NCBI GenBank assembly: GCA_029934875.1
Contig: JAOZLK010000058.1
Location: forward strand, 1 to 13,013
Origin: Bacteroidales bacterium
GTDB taxonomy: Bacteria; Bacteroidota; Bacteroidia; Bacteroidales; GCA-2748055
Reading direction: 5' to 3'
DNA: 13,013 nucleotides
This document shows, piece by piece, positions 1 to 8,180 of this stretch. Position numbers and translations under genes: made by a program. Numbering within the stretch: position 1 is the stretch's first letter; every line of letters begins with the position of its first letter. The notes under the pieces are model-generated. The model was not told the DNA's origin, did no database searches, and saw only the letters and a list, made by a program, of their open reading frames with translations.

Positions 1-3000
1 AAGATATGATTCCGGGGCCAACACTAACACAGTCATACTTCATTAATGAAAATTCAATTGGAGGAAAGTTACCGGTGGTATCGCTGGCAACAGCCCCGGA
101 GAATTTTTGGGATCCTGAACTGGGAATCTATGTTCAGGGCTTTAAACCACGCTGGGAGATTCCAGTTAATATTGAGTTTTTTGAAAATGATGGAAGCGAC
201 CGTGCCGCCTTTAATGAGAGGGCCGGTGTGAAGGTGAACGGACTATATTCCTGGAAACTGCCGCAGAAAATGCTGGGTGTTTACTTCAGGAAGCAGTATG
301 GAGAAGGAAGCCTGGATTATCCTCTCCTCCGGCAGCGTTCCAGGAGTAGTTATAAGTCATTTGCCCTCAGGGCCTCGGGAAGTGATTGGAGCTATACCCT
401 CTTCAGGGATTTACTGGCTCAACACTCAACCCTCTTCAATATGAACCTTGATATTATGGCTTATAGGCCTGCTGTTGTTTTTGTGAATGGCGAGTACATG
501 GGCATACATAACATCAGGGAGAAAGTTGATGATGACTATATTGAAAAGAGCTATGGCCTGGAGCCTGGTAGTTTCGACCTGGTGGAGAATGAGGACTATG
601 CCGAAGCCGGGGACCTGGAGGCTTACCGTCATCTTGAGACTTTGCTCAGGGAAGACCTTTCGGATAATGCAAATTACCAGGCAGTAGCCAGCCTGGTAGA
701 CATAGAAAATTTCACCGATTACGTAATCACTGAAATGGTGACAGGCAATACTTCCATTGGTCATAATGTTATGGCATGGAAACCGAAGGATGGCGGTAAA
801 TGGAGGTGGGTACTCATGGATGTTGACAGAGGCTTTTTCAAACCCACGGAAAACCGGATCAGCTTCTATAGGTCTAAAGACGAACTTCTTTTAGATGAGC
901 TTTTGCAAAACCAGGGCTACACGTCCTATTTTGCCAGCCGGCTGAACGGGCAACTGTATACTACTTTTAATCCCTTTCGGATGAAGCAGTTGATTGATGA
1001 GCACATGAGTGATATTGAAGCAGAGATTCCTTCACACCTGGTCAGGTGGGAAGGAACTACCTCCGATTATGGGAATGCGATTCCCTCGGAAAGCTATTGG
1101 AGGAGGCAGGTAGGCAAACTGAAATCCTATGTGGAAGCCAGGCCCGAATTTTTGTTATCCGATCTACAGTCTTATGGATTTGATGATATGGTCAACCTTG
1201 TGCTTGCCAGCTATCCCACAGATGCCGGAACGCTAAGCATTGACGGGATGACTGTGCCAGGGTCATTTACATGTGGTCCCTTTCTGAAAAACATGCCAGC
1301 CAGCCTTAGGGCCAGGAACAGACCCGGCTATGAGTTTGTTGGCTGGGTCAGGCCGCGGAAACAGGAACTGGTCGGCAGGGGTGAAGAATGGAAATACCTG
1401 GATAATGGGATTTTCCCCGGGTCGGGATGGACCGATCCTGAATTCAGCGATGCCGGGTGGAGCTCAGGGTACGCTGAGCTGGGTTACGGAGATGGGGATG
1501 AGATTACCAGGATTGGATATGGAGGTGATCCCCTGAATAAAAACATAAGCACCTATTTCAGAAAATCGTTCAGTATCTCAGAGACTGACCTGGATGCAGA
1601 GCAGCTTATTGTGGAACTTTTAAAGGATGACGGTGCCATTGTCTACCTGAATGGGACCGAGATTGTCAGTGCAAATATGCCCTATGGTGTGACCACTTCC
1701 CAAACTCAGGCCTTGTCGACATTGAATGGCGATGAGGAAACCCGTTTTCTTTTTTACCCGGTTGATAAGAAGCTTTTGTATGCTGGTGAGAATCTTATTG
1801 CAGTAGAAATTCATCAGAATAGTAGTTCCGGTTCTGACCTTAGTTTCAATCTTGGATTCTCGGCCCTGCATAATGATGGAGAAGCCATTATTGAAGTCAG
1901 CAAGGACTATTTCCTGAACCTTTCCGGGGACCTTTTTCTTACAGCAGTATATGAGGCAAATGGTAGCTGCATCCTTCCGGAAAAGGTCGATGCTCCTTTG
2001 ACTTTATCCCGGGATTGTTCTCCCTACCTGGCGCAGGGCGATGTTACGCTTACAGAAAATGGAATCCTTAATATTGAACCCGGAGTTGAGATATGGATGC
2101 CCGATGGAGCCTCTATCTTTGTAAATGGGGTTGTAAATGCCCTGGGTAGTCCGGAAAATCCCATCACTATAAGGTCTAATCCTGAGTCTGAGTCAGGTCA
2201 GTGGGGTGTTCTTTCCTTTCGGAATACCCCACAGAAGTCTGTTTTGAAGTGTGTGAACATCGAAGATGCATCAAGCGGCCCCGATCCGGTGAAGGATCGG
2301 GCTGCAATCTCGGCCTTTTATGCCGACCTGGAACTTGACCAGGTAATAATCGAGGAGGTGCATGGCAATCCTGTTACAGCCAGGTACTCGGATATTGTTT
2401 TAACAAACAGTTCGCTGCATTCGAATGTAACAGGCGATCTGATTAATGTCAAATACGGCTGGGCCAGAATCGAGAACTGTCGTTTTACCGGGAATAATCA
2501 GCCTGACACCGATGCCATTGATTATGATGAAGTTCACGGAGGGATTATTCGTAAAAGCCTGATTCAAAATTTCCTGGGCTTTAACAGTGATGCCATTGAT
2601 ATTGGAGAGGAAGCCACTGAGGTATTCATTGACAGTATGGTGGTTTACAATATCACCGATAAGGGAGTTTCGGTGGGACAAAAATCGACGGTCACTATTC
2701 AGAACTCAGTATTTATCAATTGTAATATGGGTGTGGCAGTCAAGGATTCGGGGCGAGTGAGTGTTGACCGGTCCATCTTTTACAGTAATGTGGATGCCAT
2801 TGCCGCCTTTGAAAAGAATCCCGGGCAGGCTGGAGGGAACGTGAAAGTCACAAACAGCATTATCTCAAATTCGTCACATGCATCCTATTATGCCGATGCC
2901 AAGTCAAGCCTGGAGATAAGCCATAGCCTTTCAGATAATATGCTCCTTCCATTGCAATCGTTTAACCTTTATGGTAATCCGCTCTTCGCTGAGCCCTCAT

Positions 3001-3797
3001 TTTTCAACTTTGAGTTACTCCCCGGATCACCTGCCAAGCAGTCGGGTTCCCGGAACAATGTACCTGTGGATATGGGAAATGGCATGGTCACGGGCGATTT
3101 TGCCCCCCCCGTAATGATTTCTCAATTCTTCATCAATGGAGACGATTTGGGAACTCCTGAATTTATCACCCTTTACAATCCATCTTTCAAAGATGTGGAT
3201 GTCTCGGGCTATGCTATTACAAAAGGTGTTACAGCAAGGCTTCCGGAAGGAACAGTCCTGAGAAGGGCTTCGTCCCTCTATCTTACCAACGATGCATCGG
3301 CAGGTATCTGGGAAGGTCTTTTTCACCGGGTATTTCAATGGGACGATGGCAGACTTTCCAATGATGGTGAAGCAATTCAGCTTGAAGATGCTCACGGCAT
3401 TGTCCTGGATTACCTGGTCTATGATAAAGATGCTTTATGGCCATCAAATGGATTTATCGGGGATGGCGTATTTAAACTGATCCGCCCGGATCTTGATAAT
3501 CATTTTCCGGAAAGCTGGGAGGTGAATGCAGTAAGCCAGCTTGTTTCCAAACCGTCGGGAGAGAATCATGAAAGCTTCTCTCTATATCCTAATCCTGCCA
3601 GAGACAGGGTCACCATCTATGCTCCGGGATCTCAGGCTCAACTTATTGAGATATATAGCCTTAGCGGTCATAAGCTGGGAGAAGCCTTATTGGATCATCG
3701 CGGAGAAGCAAGCATCAGCCTGACGGGATACCCCCCGGGTCTCCTGATCATCAAGGTGGGCCTTCAGCTTGAAAAAGTGGTACTTCTAAAGGACTAG
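1..3797 (+). CDS. CotH-kinase-like, beta-helix, T9SS-sorted surface protein (5' truncated)
   Basis: The frame is open from the first base, so the ATG at 6 is probably internal; 1263 residues are visible, numbered here from that ATG. Residues 1-15 look like the end of a chitobiase/Fn3-associated domain that usually precedes CotH. Residues ~22-385 resemble the CotH kinase family: PENFWDPELGIYVQG, a SFALRASGSDW stretch, NIREKVDDDYI at 169-179, and WVLMDVDRGF at 268-277, the family's metal-binding DxDxxF. B. subtilis CotH phosphorylates spore-coat proteins; the substrate here is unknown. Residues ~455-620 are galactose-binding-like (EEWKYLDNG, ELGYGDGDE, KNISTYFRKSF). Residues ~670-975 form a right-handed beta-helix with DAIDYDEVHGG-type turns. 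Residues ~1035-1165 resemble a lamin-tail domain, and 1190-1263 are a T9SS sorting domain (SLYPNPARDRVTIY). I infer secretion through T9SS and display on the cell surface. The propeller gene follows after 20 bases. Domain calls are by motif memory. Confidence 0.88.
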   Translation, partial: DMIPGPTLTQSYFINENSIGGKLPVVSLATAPENFWDPELGIYVQGFKPRWEIPVNIEFFENDGSDRAAFNERAGVKVNGLYSWKLPQKMLGVYFRKQYGEGSLDYPLLRQRSRSSYKSFALRASGSDWSYTLFRDLLAQHSTLFNMNLDIMAYRPAVVFVNGEYMGIHNIREKVDDDYIEKSYGLEPGSFDLVENEDYAEAGDLEAYRHLETLLREDLSDNANYQAVASLVDIENFTDYVITEMVTGNTSIGHNVMAWKPKDGGKWRWVLMDVDRGFFKPTENRISFYRSKDELLLDELLQNQGYTSYFASRLNGQLYTTFNPFRMKQLIDEHMSDIEAEIPSHLVRWEGTTSDYGNAIPSESYWRRQVGKLKSYVEARPEFLLSDLQSYGFDDMVNLVLASYPTDAGTLSIDGMTVPGSFTCGPFLKNMPASLRARNRPGYEFVGWVRPRKQELVGRGEEWKYLDNGIFPGSGWTDPEFSDAGWSSGYAELGYGDGDEITRIGYGGDPLNKNISTYFRKSFSISETDLDAEQLIVELLKDDGAIVYLNGTEIVSANMPYGVTTSQTQALSTLNGDEETRFLFYPVDKKLLYAGENLIAVEIHQNSSSGSDLSFNLGFSALHNDGEAIIEVSKDYFLNLSGDLFLTAVYEANGSCILPEKVDAPLTLSRDCSPYLAQGDVTLTENGILNIEPGVEIWMPDGASIFVNGVVNALGSPENPITIRSNPESESGQWGVLSFRNTPQKSVLKCVNIEDASSGPDPVKDRAAISAFYADLELDQVIIEEVHGNPVTARYSDIVLTNSSLHSNVTGDLINVKYGWARIENCRFTGNNQPDTDAIDYDEVHGGIIRKSLIQNFLGFNSDAIDIGEEATEVFIDSMVVYNITDKGVSVGQKSTVTIQNSVFINCNMGVAVKDSGRVSVDRSIFYSNVDAIAAFEKNPGQAGGNVKVTNSIISNSSHASYYADAKSSLEISHSLSDNMLLPLQSFNLYGNPLFAEPSFFNFELLPGSPAKQSGSRNNVPVDMGNGMVTGDFAPPVMISQFFINGDDLGTPEFITLYNPSFKDVDVSGYAITKGVTARLPEGTVLRRASSLYLTNDASAGIWEGLFHRVFQWDDGRLSNDGEAIQLEDAHGIVLDYLVYDKDALWPSNGFIGDGVFKLIRPDLDNHFPESWEVNAVSQLVSKPSGENHESFSLYPNPARDRVTIYAPGSQAQLIEIYSLSGHKLGEALLDHRGEASISLTGYPPGLLIIKVGLQLEKVVLLKD
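2280..2301. repeat. Perfect inverted repeat inside the beta-helix coding region
   Basis: CCCGATCC, a 6-base loop GGTGAA, then GGATCGGG: an 8-base-pair perfect GC-rich stem. It lies in frame in the beta-helix segment and encodes part of SGPDPVKDRAA. It has no T-tract, so it is not a standard terminator. It may be a chance consequence of the codons or a short palindromic element. Confidence 0.5.
3103..3110 (+). repeat. Eight-cytosine homopolymer tract in a coding region
   Basis: An uninterrupted run of eight C lies in the large surface-protein gene (codons GCC CCC CCC, residues ~1033-1035). It falls between the beta-helix and the lamin-tail and T9SS sorting domains. The reading frame is intact here. 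Loss or gain of one C would shift the frame and remove the C-terminal sorting signal, so the tract could be a contingency site; that is inference. Confidence 0.6.
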
Positions 3798-3817
3798 ATA
3801 ACACAAGATCATCAGAG

Positions 3818-5191
3818 ATGAATTTACCTAAAACAATCCTGATTACAATTCCGATCCTTTTCTCCGGACTGATCCTGATGGGACAAGCAGATTATATGCA
3901 ACAGTGGCCCCAGTTTCGAGGACCCTTTGCTTCCGGGATTATAGAGAATGTGGATCTGCCTGAGAGATGGAATATCAATACCGGGGAGAACATCCTATGG
4001 GAAACGGATATCCCGGGACTGGGCCATTCCTGCCCTGTTGTTTGGGATGATAAGCTTTTTGTTACCACCGCCATCAGCGGGAGCGGGAATGATTCACTGA
4101 AAGTTGGCCTCTATGGGGACATCGATGAGGTGGGGGACCGCTCGGTCCATGAGTTCTGGCTATACTGCATTGATAAGTATTCAGGGGAGGTGCTCTGGAA
4201 AAGGCTTGCACACCAGGGTGTCCCCCGAACCGAGCGGCATACCAAGGCTTCGCACGCAAATCCCACCCCGGCGACCAATGGAAAGTACGTGGTGGCTTTT
4301 TTTGGTTCAGAGGGGCTTTATTGTTATGATTTTGCTGGCAATCTGTTATGGAAAAAGGACTTTGGAACTATGAATGCCGGTCCCTATTCCGATCCTGATG
4401 TGGAATGGGGATTTGCCAGTTCACCAATCTTGCATGAAGGGCGGGTGGTCGTACAGTGCGATTTTCTGGGTGATGGCTTTATTGCTTCCCTTGATGTGGA
4501 AACGGGAAAGGAGATATGGCGTACACCCAGGGATGAGATCTCCACCTGGTCCTCTCCCAATTTCTATAATAAGGGAGGCCTCAGGCAGGTTGTTGTCAAT
4601 GGTTGGAATCAGATTGGGGCTTACGATTTTGATACTGGCAAGCAGCTTTGGTCCCTGGGGGCTGGCGGTGATGCACCTACGCCCACACCTGTATTTGCAC
4701 ATGACCTGATTTATATCCACGGATCTCATGGTCGCTGGTCACCCATTTTTGCCATCAGGCCAGAGGCCAGGGGTGATATTACCCTTGACAAGGATAGTAC
4801 CTCAAATGAGTTCATCGTATGGAGTATAAAAAGAGGGGCGGCTTATATGCCCACCAATCTGGTCTATGGTGATTACCTCTATAACCTGCGTATGAACGGG
4901 AACCTTAGCTGTTTTGAGGCAAGAACCGGAGAGTTGATATATAAGGAGCAGATTCCCGATGCCATGGGGATCACGGCTTCAGGTGTAGCTTCAGGTGGGA
5001 AGCTCTATTATTCACTGGAACAAGGAGATGTGCTTGTTGTTAAAGCAGGACCGGACTTTAAATTGATATCCCGGAATTCCCTGGAAGATCTTCTAATGGC
5101 CACCCCTGCCATTTCTGAAGACATGATCTTTTTCCGAACTCAGAACTCCCTTATTGCTGTGGCTGAATCACGTCACCGAGCAGCCAGATAG
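3818..5191 (+). CDS. Exported PQQ-type beta-propeller protein
   Basis: 457 residues. The start at 3818 is supported by an N-terminal signal peptide: Lys5, a hydrophobic stretch ~7-21, and possible cleavage after GQA at ~24. There is no lipobox Cys and no T9SS sorting domain, so a periplasmic or otherwise exported location is likely. The mature part begins with WPQFRGP (30-36), typical of PQQ-like WD/quinoprotein-fold propellers of Bacteroidota and Planctomycetes. PQQ-type blade motifs recur: [15 protein letters not shown] (~115-129), [14 protein letters not shown] (~167-180), [14 protein letters not shown] (~222-235), [13 protein letters not shown] (~266-278) and [13 protein letters not shown] (~363-375). 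I see no evidence that it binds PQQ or is a dehydrogenase; many such proteins are scaffolds or have unknown function. It lies 20 bases after the surface-protein gene without a clear Shine-Dalgarno, suggesting one transcript. Its 3' end overlaps the convergent amidotransferase gene by 19 bases. Confidence 0.85.
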   Translation: MNLPKTILITIPILFSGLILMGQADYMQQWPQFRGPFASGIIENVDLPERWNINTGENILWETDIPGLGHSCPVVWDDKLFVTTAISGSGNDSLKVGLYGDIDEVGDRSVHEFWLYCIDKYSGEVLWKRLAHQGVPRTERHTKASHANPTPATNGKYVVAFFGSEGLYCYDFAGNLLWKKDFGTMNAGPYSDPDVEWGFASSPILHEGRVVVQCDFLGDGFIASLDVETGKEIWRTPRDEISTWSSPNFYNKGGLRQVVVNGWNQIGAYDFDTGKQLWSLGAGGDAPTPTPVFAHDLIYIHGSHGRWSPIFAIRPEARGDITLDKDSTSNEFIVWSIKRGAAYMPTNLVYGDYLYNLRMNGNLSCFEARTGELIYKEQIPDAMGITASGVASGGKLYYSLEQGDVLVVKAGPDFKLISRNSLEDLLMATPAISEDMIFFRTQNSLIAVAESRHRAAR

Positions 5192-5877
5192 TCTAAGATG
5201 CTGAAAAGAAGCTGCTGGTTTTCATCCCTGAACATATTCTTATTAAGCAACTCTTTTTCTGTTTGAATGTATGGAGCGGGAAGTAATTCGTTCCTGCAGT
5301 TTTCCACAAGAGCCTCCACATTTGCCTGTGTAAGCTCAAGGTGAAACTGGAGTGCAATCGCATGGCCCCCATAGATAAATCCCTGGTTGGGAAAAAGTGT
5401 GGATTCGGCAATCCGGACTGCTCCTTCCGGGATGTGAAATGTGTCACCGTGCCAGTGAAAGACTTTTCTGGCCGAAGGAAGCGTTTTGCAAATCTTATAA
5501 TCTCCCATGCTCGGCAGAAAACGGATATTGTACCAACCTATCTCCTTTTCTTTACCGGGGAAGACTTCTGAGCCCAGTGCTGTGGCAATGATCTGTGCAC
5601 CCAGACATATTCCCAAAACGGGTTTCCCGGTTTTGATATAAGAGACGACCCAATCAATTTCATCCTGCATCCAGGGATGAATGTGATAATCAAAAACATT
5701 CATTGGGCCACCCATTATCACCAGGAAGTCCACGGTATCCTGCTCTGGCAGGGTCTCATTTTCGTAGAAGCGGGTATACTTTAAGTGATGTTCCTTCTGG
5801 TCTATCCAATCCGTGATAAGACCCATCCCCTCAAAGGGCACATGCATAAAGCAGTTAACCCTCATTGATGATTTCAT
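5173..5877 (-). CDS. Class I glutamine amidotransferase-like protein
   Basis: 234 residues from the ATG at 5877. The same frame offers an upstream ATG at 5904. I prefer 5877 because it forms an ATGA overlap with the stop of the upstream synthase gene and has GGAG 8 bases before it. The fold is a stand-alone class I glutamine amidotransferase, related to the GATase half of GMP synthase: DFLVIMGGPMNV (~50-61), the nucleophile elbow GICLGAQ with Cys91, FHWHGDTF (~140-147), and the QFHLE motif giving His179 and Glu181. The catalytic triad is complete, so it could hydrolyse glutamine or a gamma-glutamyl compound. No synthetase domain is fused or adjacent, so the ammonia acceptor is unknown. Translational coupling to the OtsA-OtsB fusion implies a linked role, which I cannot name. 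It may alternatively be a general gamma-glutamyl hydrolase. Confidence 0.85.
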   Translation of the reverse strand: MKSSMRVNCFMHVPFEGMGLITDWIDQKEHHLKYTRFYENETLPEQDTVDFLVIMGGPMNVFDYHIHPWMQDEIDWVVSYIKTGKPVLGICLGAQIIATALGSEVFPGKEKEIGWYNIRFLPSMGDYKICKTLPSARKVFHWHGDTFHIPEGAVRIAESTLFPNQGFIYGGHAIALQFHLELTQANVEALVENCRNELLPAPYIQTEKELLNKNMFRDENQQLLFSILDYLAAR

Positions 5878-8093
5878 CCGCAATTCTCCTTTCTGAGCCG
5901 GCAAAGTAGTTCGCGCACCTGGTCAACGCTCTCAATGTAATAGGAGGCTTTGGTCGTTTTGGTACCCACTTTAATGGTGTAGGCTCCCTCGGGCATGGCA
6001 TCAAAGGTAAATTCATCGGTCCAGTCGTCGCCCACAGCCAAGACGAAATCGTAATGTTCCTTACCGATCTTATGCAATGCTGCCCTGCCCTTGTTGATGC
6101 CCGAATACTTGATCTCAAGCACTTTATCTCCATCCATGATTTCCAGGTTCAGATTGGAAGTCAGGGTGCGTAATTCATCTTTCAGCTCCCATGCTCTTTG
6201 CATTCCCAGGTCGGGATCGGACTTGCGATAGTGCCATACAAGTGAGAAATTTTTATGTTCAATAAAGCTTTTGGGAGTGCGGTCAACATAATACTCCAGA
6301 AGGGGCTGTACCGACTCTTTCCAATCGTTGTTGATTTGTTCAAGCATGTGCCAATTTTCTCCCGGGTTCCGGAACCAGACACCGTGTTCTGCTACAAAGT
6401 GGATATTACTTTTTAGATCAAACCATCTTCCGAGGGTCTCCTTGTCACGGCCGCTTATGATCACCACCATATTTTTTTCATCAGAGGTGAGTTCCTGCAG
6501 AATGTTGTACAATTGATCATCGGGCTTTGCGTCCTCCGGGTTCTTCTTAAACCCTGAGAGTGTCCCATCATAATCAAGGAAAAGTATTCGCTTTTTTGAA
6601 TCTTTATAGCTGTCAATAATGTTTCTCATGCGGGCGGAATTGATCTTCCTCGTCAGTGTAAACTCCTGGATTTCCTTGACACCCTCCAGGCTTTTAATAA
6701 ATTCAGCAGCCCAGCGTTGTACAGTATAACGCGCGAGCCTCTGCATCATCTCCCTATTCCGCCTTACCTGTTCTTCCACAGGCATCTCTATGGCTTCCTT
6801 AATGGCGTCGGCAATCTCATCAAGGTTATTGGGATTGACCAGAAGTGCCTCATGAAGTTCTTTGGATGCCCCGGCCAGCTCACTCAGAATCAATACCCCC
6901 TCACCATCATGACGGGATGCAACAAACTCTTTGGATACCAGGTTCATACCATCTCTTATCGGAAGTATTAGTGCGATATCACAAAGGGCATAAAGCTCAG
7001 ACCTTTCGTCCATATCAAAAGTCTGGTTTAAATAGCGTACCGGGGTCCAGGTGATGGTTGAATAATTCCCGTTAACTCTTCCAACAAGCTCATCAACCTG
7101 GCTTTTAAGTCTGTAAAAATGCTCGCTGGTTTCGCCCGATGGTATGGCCTGTACAATGAGACTCACCCTGCCCAGGTATTCTGGATAGGTTTCCAGGAAT
7201 CTTTCAAAGGCTTTGAGGCGAATGGGAATTCCTTTTGTATAGTCCAGCTTTCCGATGGAAATTATCAACTTCTCAAGGTGTCCCGACTCTTTGAACTCTT
7301 TCATCTCCCGCTGAATAACCGAGGGAGGGGATGTTTCATTATAAATGGCAAGTGATTTGTTGCGGAAACGATCATAATTAATGCCCTTGGGGAAGACATC
7401 TACCTTGAGGGTTCTCTCTCCGATGGAAATGCGGTTGAAGACCGAATCGACCCCCAGTAACCTTCTTACTGAGCTCATAAAGTGCCTGACATAGTCATAG
7501 GTCTGAAATCCAAGAAGGTCAGCTCCCAACATGCCTTCGATTAATTCCTGTCTCCAGGGAAGCAGTCGGAAGATCTCAAAGGAGGGGAAGGGCACATGAA
7601 TAAACAGTCCTATGCTTACACCTGGCTTTATACTGCGGATCATTTCCGGAAGAAGCAAGAGGTGGTAATCATGAATCCACAGGATGTCGCCCTCATCAAT
7701 GAACTCCAGTATTTTTTCTGCATATAACCTGTTGACTTTAACATAGGCTTTCCAGGTTGGCTCGCTGTAGCTTACATTTTCTGTAAAATAATGAAACAGT
7801 GGCCAGAGGGTGTTGCGTGCGAAGCCATGATGGTAGAGGTTCCGGTCCTGGGGCCTGGGGAATACTGGCACGCAACTAAAGGGGATTAGCTGTTTCTCAA
7901 GGGTCTCAGCATCTTTTTTGCTAAAATCATGGTTCTCGAAGTCTGTTAAACCCACCCATTTCGGGTGAAAGTCCTTATAAAAGTCCTGAAGCCCGGAAAT
8001 TGTTTGCTCTTCTGCTCTTACAACCAGGTATTTTCCATCCTGCCATGCAATGTGAACCGGTAGAGTATTTGATGCCAGGATAAGTCGTTTCAT
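5874..8093 (-). CDS. OtsA-OtsB fusion: GT20 glycosyl-phosphate synthase plus HAD phosphatase (trehalose-6-P synthase/phosphatase-like)
   Basis: 739 residues. Residues ~1-475 are a GT20 synthase and ~500-735 a trehalose-6-phosphate phosphatase-type HAD domain. By family, the pair makes trehalose 6-phosphate from nucleotide-glucose and glucose 6-phosphate, then removes the phosphate, in the cytoplasm. Conserved GT20 features: TLWPLFHYF (95-103), WIHDYHLLLLPE (139-150), HVPFPSFEIFRLLPW (166-180), LDYTKG (283-288), VGRVNG (337-342), RDGMNLVSKEF (380-390). The phosphatase is intact: DYDGTL (507-512), SGRD (547-550), AEHG (568-571), IEHKNFSLVWHYR (611-623), GDDWTDE (688-694). Oddities: the usual SNRLP is SNTLP (Thr10), the GGL loop is SGL (33-35), the E. 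coli Tyr76 position appears to be His88, and the Arg262 position Lys282. The acceptor may therefore not be glucose 6-phosphate; a glucosylglycerol-phosphate-like product is a possible alternative. It is translated divergently from the GH65 fusion and coupled to the downstream amidotransferase. Confidence 0.85.
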   Translation of the reverse strand: MKRLILASNTLPVHIAWQDGKYLVVRAEEQTISGLQDFYKDFHPKWVGLTDFENHDFSKKDAETLEKQLIPFSCVPVFPRPQDRNLYHHGFARNTLWPLFHYFTENVSYSEPTWKAYVKVNRLYAEKILEFIDEGDILWIHDYHLLLLPEMIRSIKPGVSIGLFIHVPFPSFEIFRLLPWRQELIEGMLGADLLGFQTYDYVRHFMSSVRRLLGVDSVFNRISIGERTLKVDVFPKGINYDRFRNKSLAIYNETSPPSVIQREMKEFKESGHLEKLIISIGKLDYTKGIPIRLKAFERFLETYPEYLGRVSLIVQAIPSGETSEHFYRLKSQVDELVGRVNGNYSTITWTPVRYLNQTFDMDERSELYALCDIALILPIRDGMNLVSKEFVASRHDGEGVLILSELAGASKELHEALLVNPNNLDEIADAIKEAIEMPVEEQVRRNREMMQRLARYTVQRWAAEFIKSLEGVKEIQEFTLTRKINSARMRNIIDSYKDSKKRILFLDYDGTLSGFKKNPEDAKPDDQLYNILQELTSDEKNMVVIISGRDKETLGRWFDLKSNIHFVAEHGVWFRNPGENWHMLEQINNDWKESVQPLLEYYVDRTPKSFIEHKNFSLVWHYRKSDPDLGMQRAWELKDELRTLTSNLNLEIMDGDKVLEIKYSGINKGRAALHKIGKEHYDFVLAVGDDWTDEFTFDAMPEGAYTIKVGTKTTKASYYIESVDQVRELLCRLRKENCG
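5886..5892 (-). promoter_or_regulatory. Shine-Dalgarno for the amidotransferase
   Basis: On the minus strand AAAGGAG lies 8 bases before the ATG at 5877, within the last codons of the upstream synthase gene. It decides the start over the ATG at 5904. It is the only strong Shine-Dalgarno I saw in this window, whose other starts have A-rich leaders. Confidence 0.7.
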
Positions 8094-8180
8094 AAGAGCT
8101 TTCTTTTAACAGATTTGATTTGAATGCTTCTATAAATTTAGATACCTTCATCACCATTACCAAATTAATCGCAATAACAA
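8094..8180. promoter_or_regulatory. Shared divergent promoter region
   Basis: This 87-base AT-rich gap separates the start codons of the minus-strand synthase/phosphatase and the plus-strand phosphorylase fusion, so promoters for both operons should lie in or near it. Against the Bacteroidota -7 consensus TAnnTTTG, each strand has one 7-of-8 match: TAAATTTA at 8133-8140 (plus) and TTAATTTG at 8168-8161 (minus). A well-spaced -33 TTG partner is not convincing for either. I see no obvious operator palindrome. Neither start has a clear Shine-Dalgarno. Confidence 0.5.

Noticed and set aside
3027..3395. 122-codon minus-strand open frame opposite the surface-protein gene
   Set aside because: No recognisable domain or start signal. 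The plus strand here encodes the beta-helix/lamin-tail region continuously.
4104..4709. Two open frames overlapping the propeller gene (4104-4373 and 4374-4709, plus)
   Set aside because: They lie in another frame of a well-supported gene, have low-complexity compositions unlike known domains, and have no start signals of their own.
5179..5222. Possible terminator: AGCAGC ... GCTGCT followed by GGTTTT
   Set aside because: The stem is only six base pairs with a loop of about 26 bases and a four-T run. It lies inside the amidotransferase coding end and is too weak to call.
5878..5904. Start of the amidotransferase at the upstream ATG (5904)
   Set aside because: The ATG at 5877 has a good Shine-Dalgarno and the ATGA overlap. 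The extra nine residues would extend into the synthase without family support.
8133..8168. Specific -33/-7 promoter pairs for the two divergent genes
   Set aside because: Each strand has a 7-of-8 match to TAnnTTTG, but no TTG partner at about 19-21 bases. I list only the region, not defined promoters.
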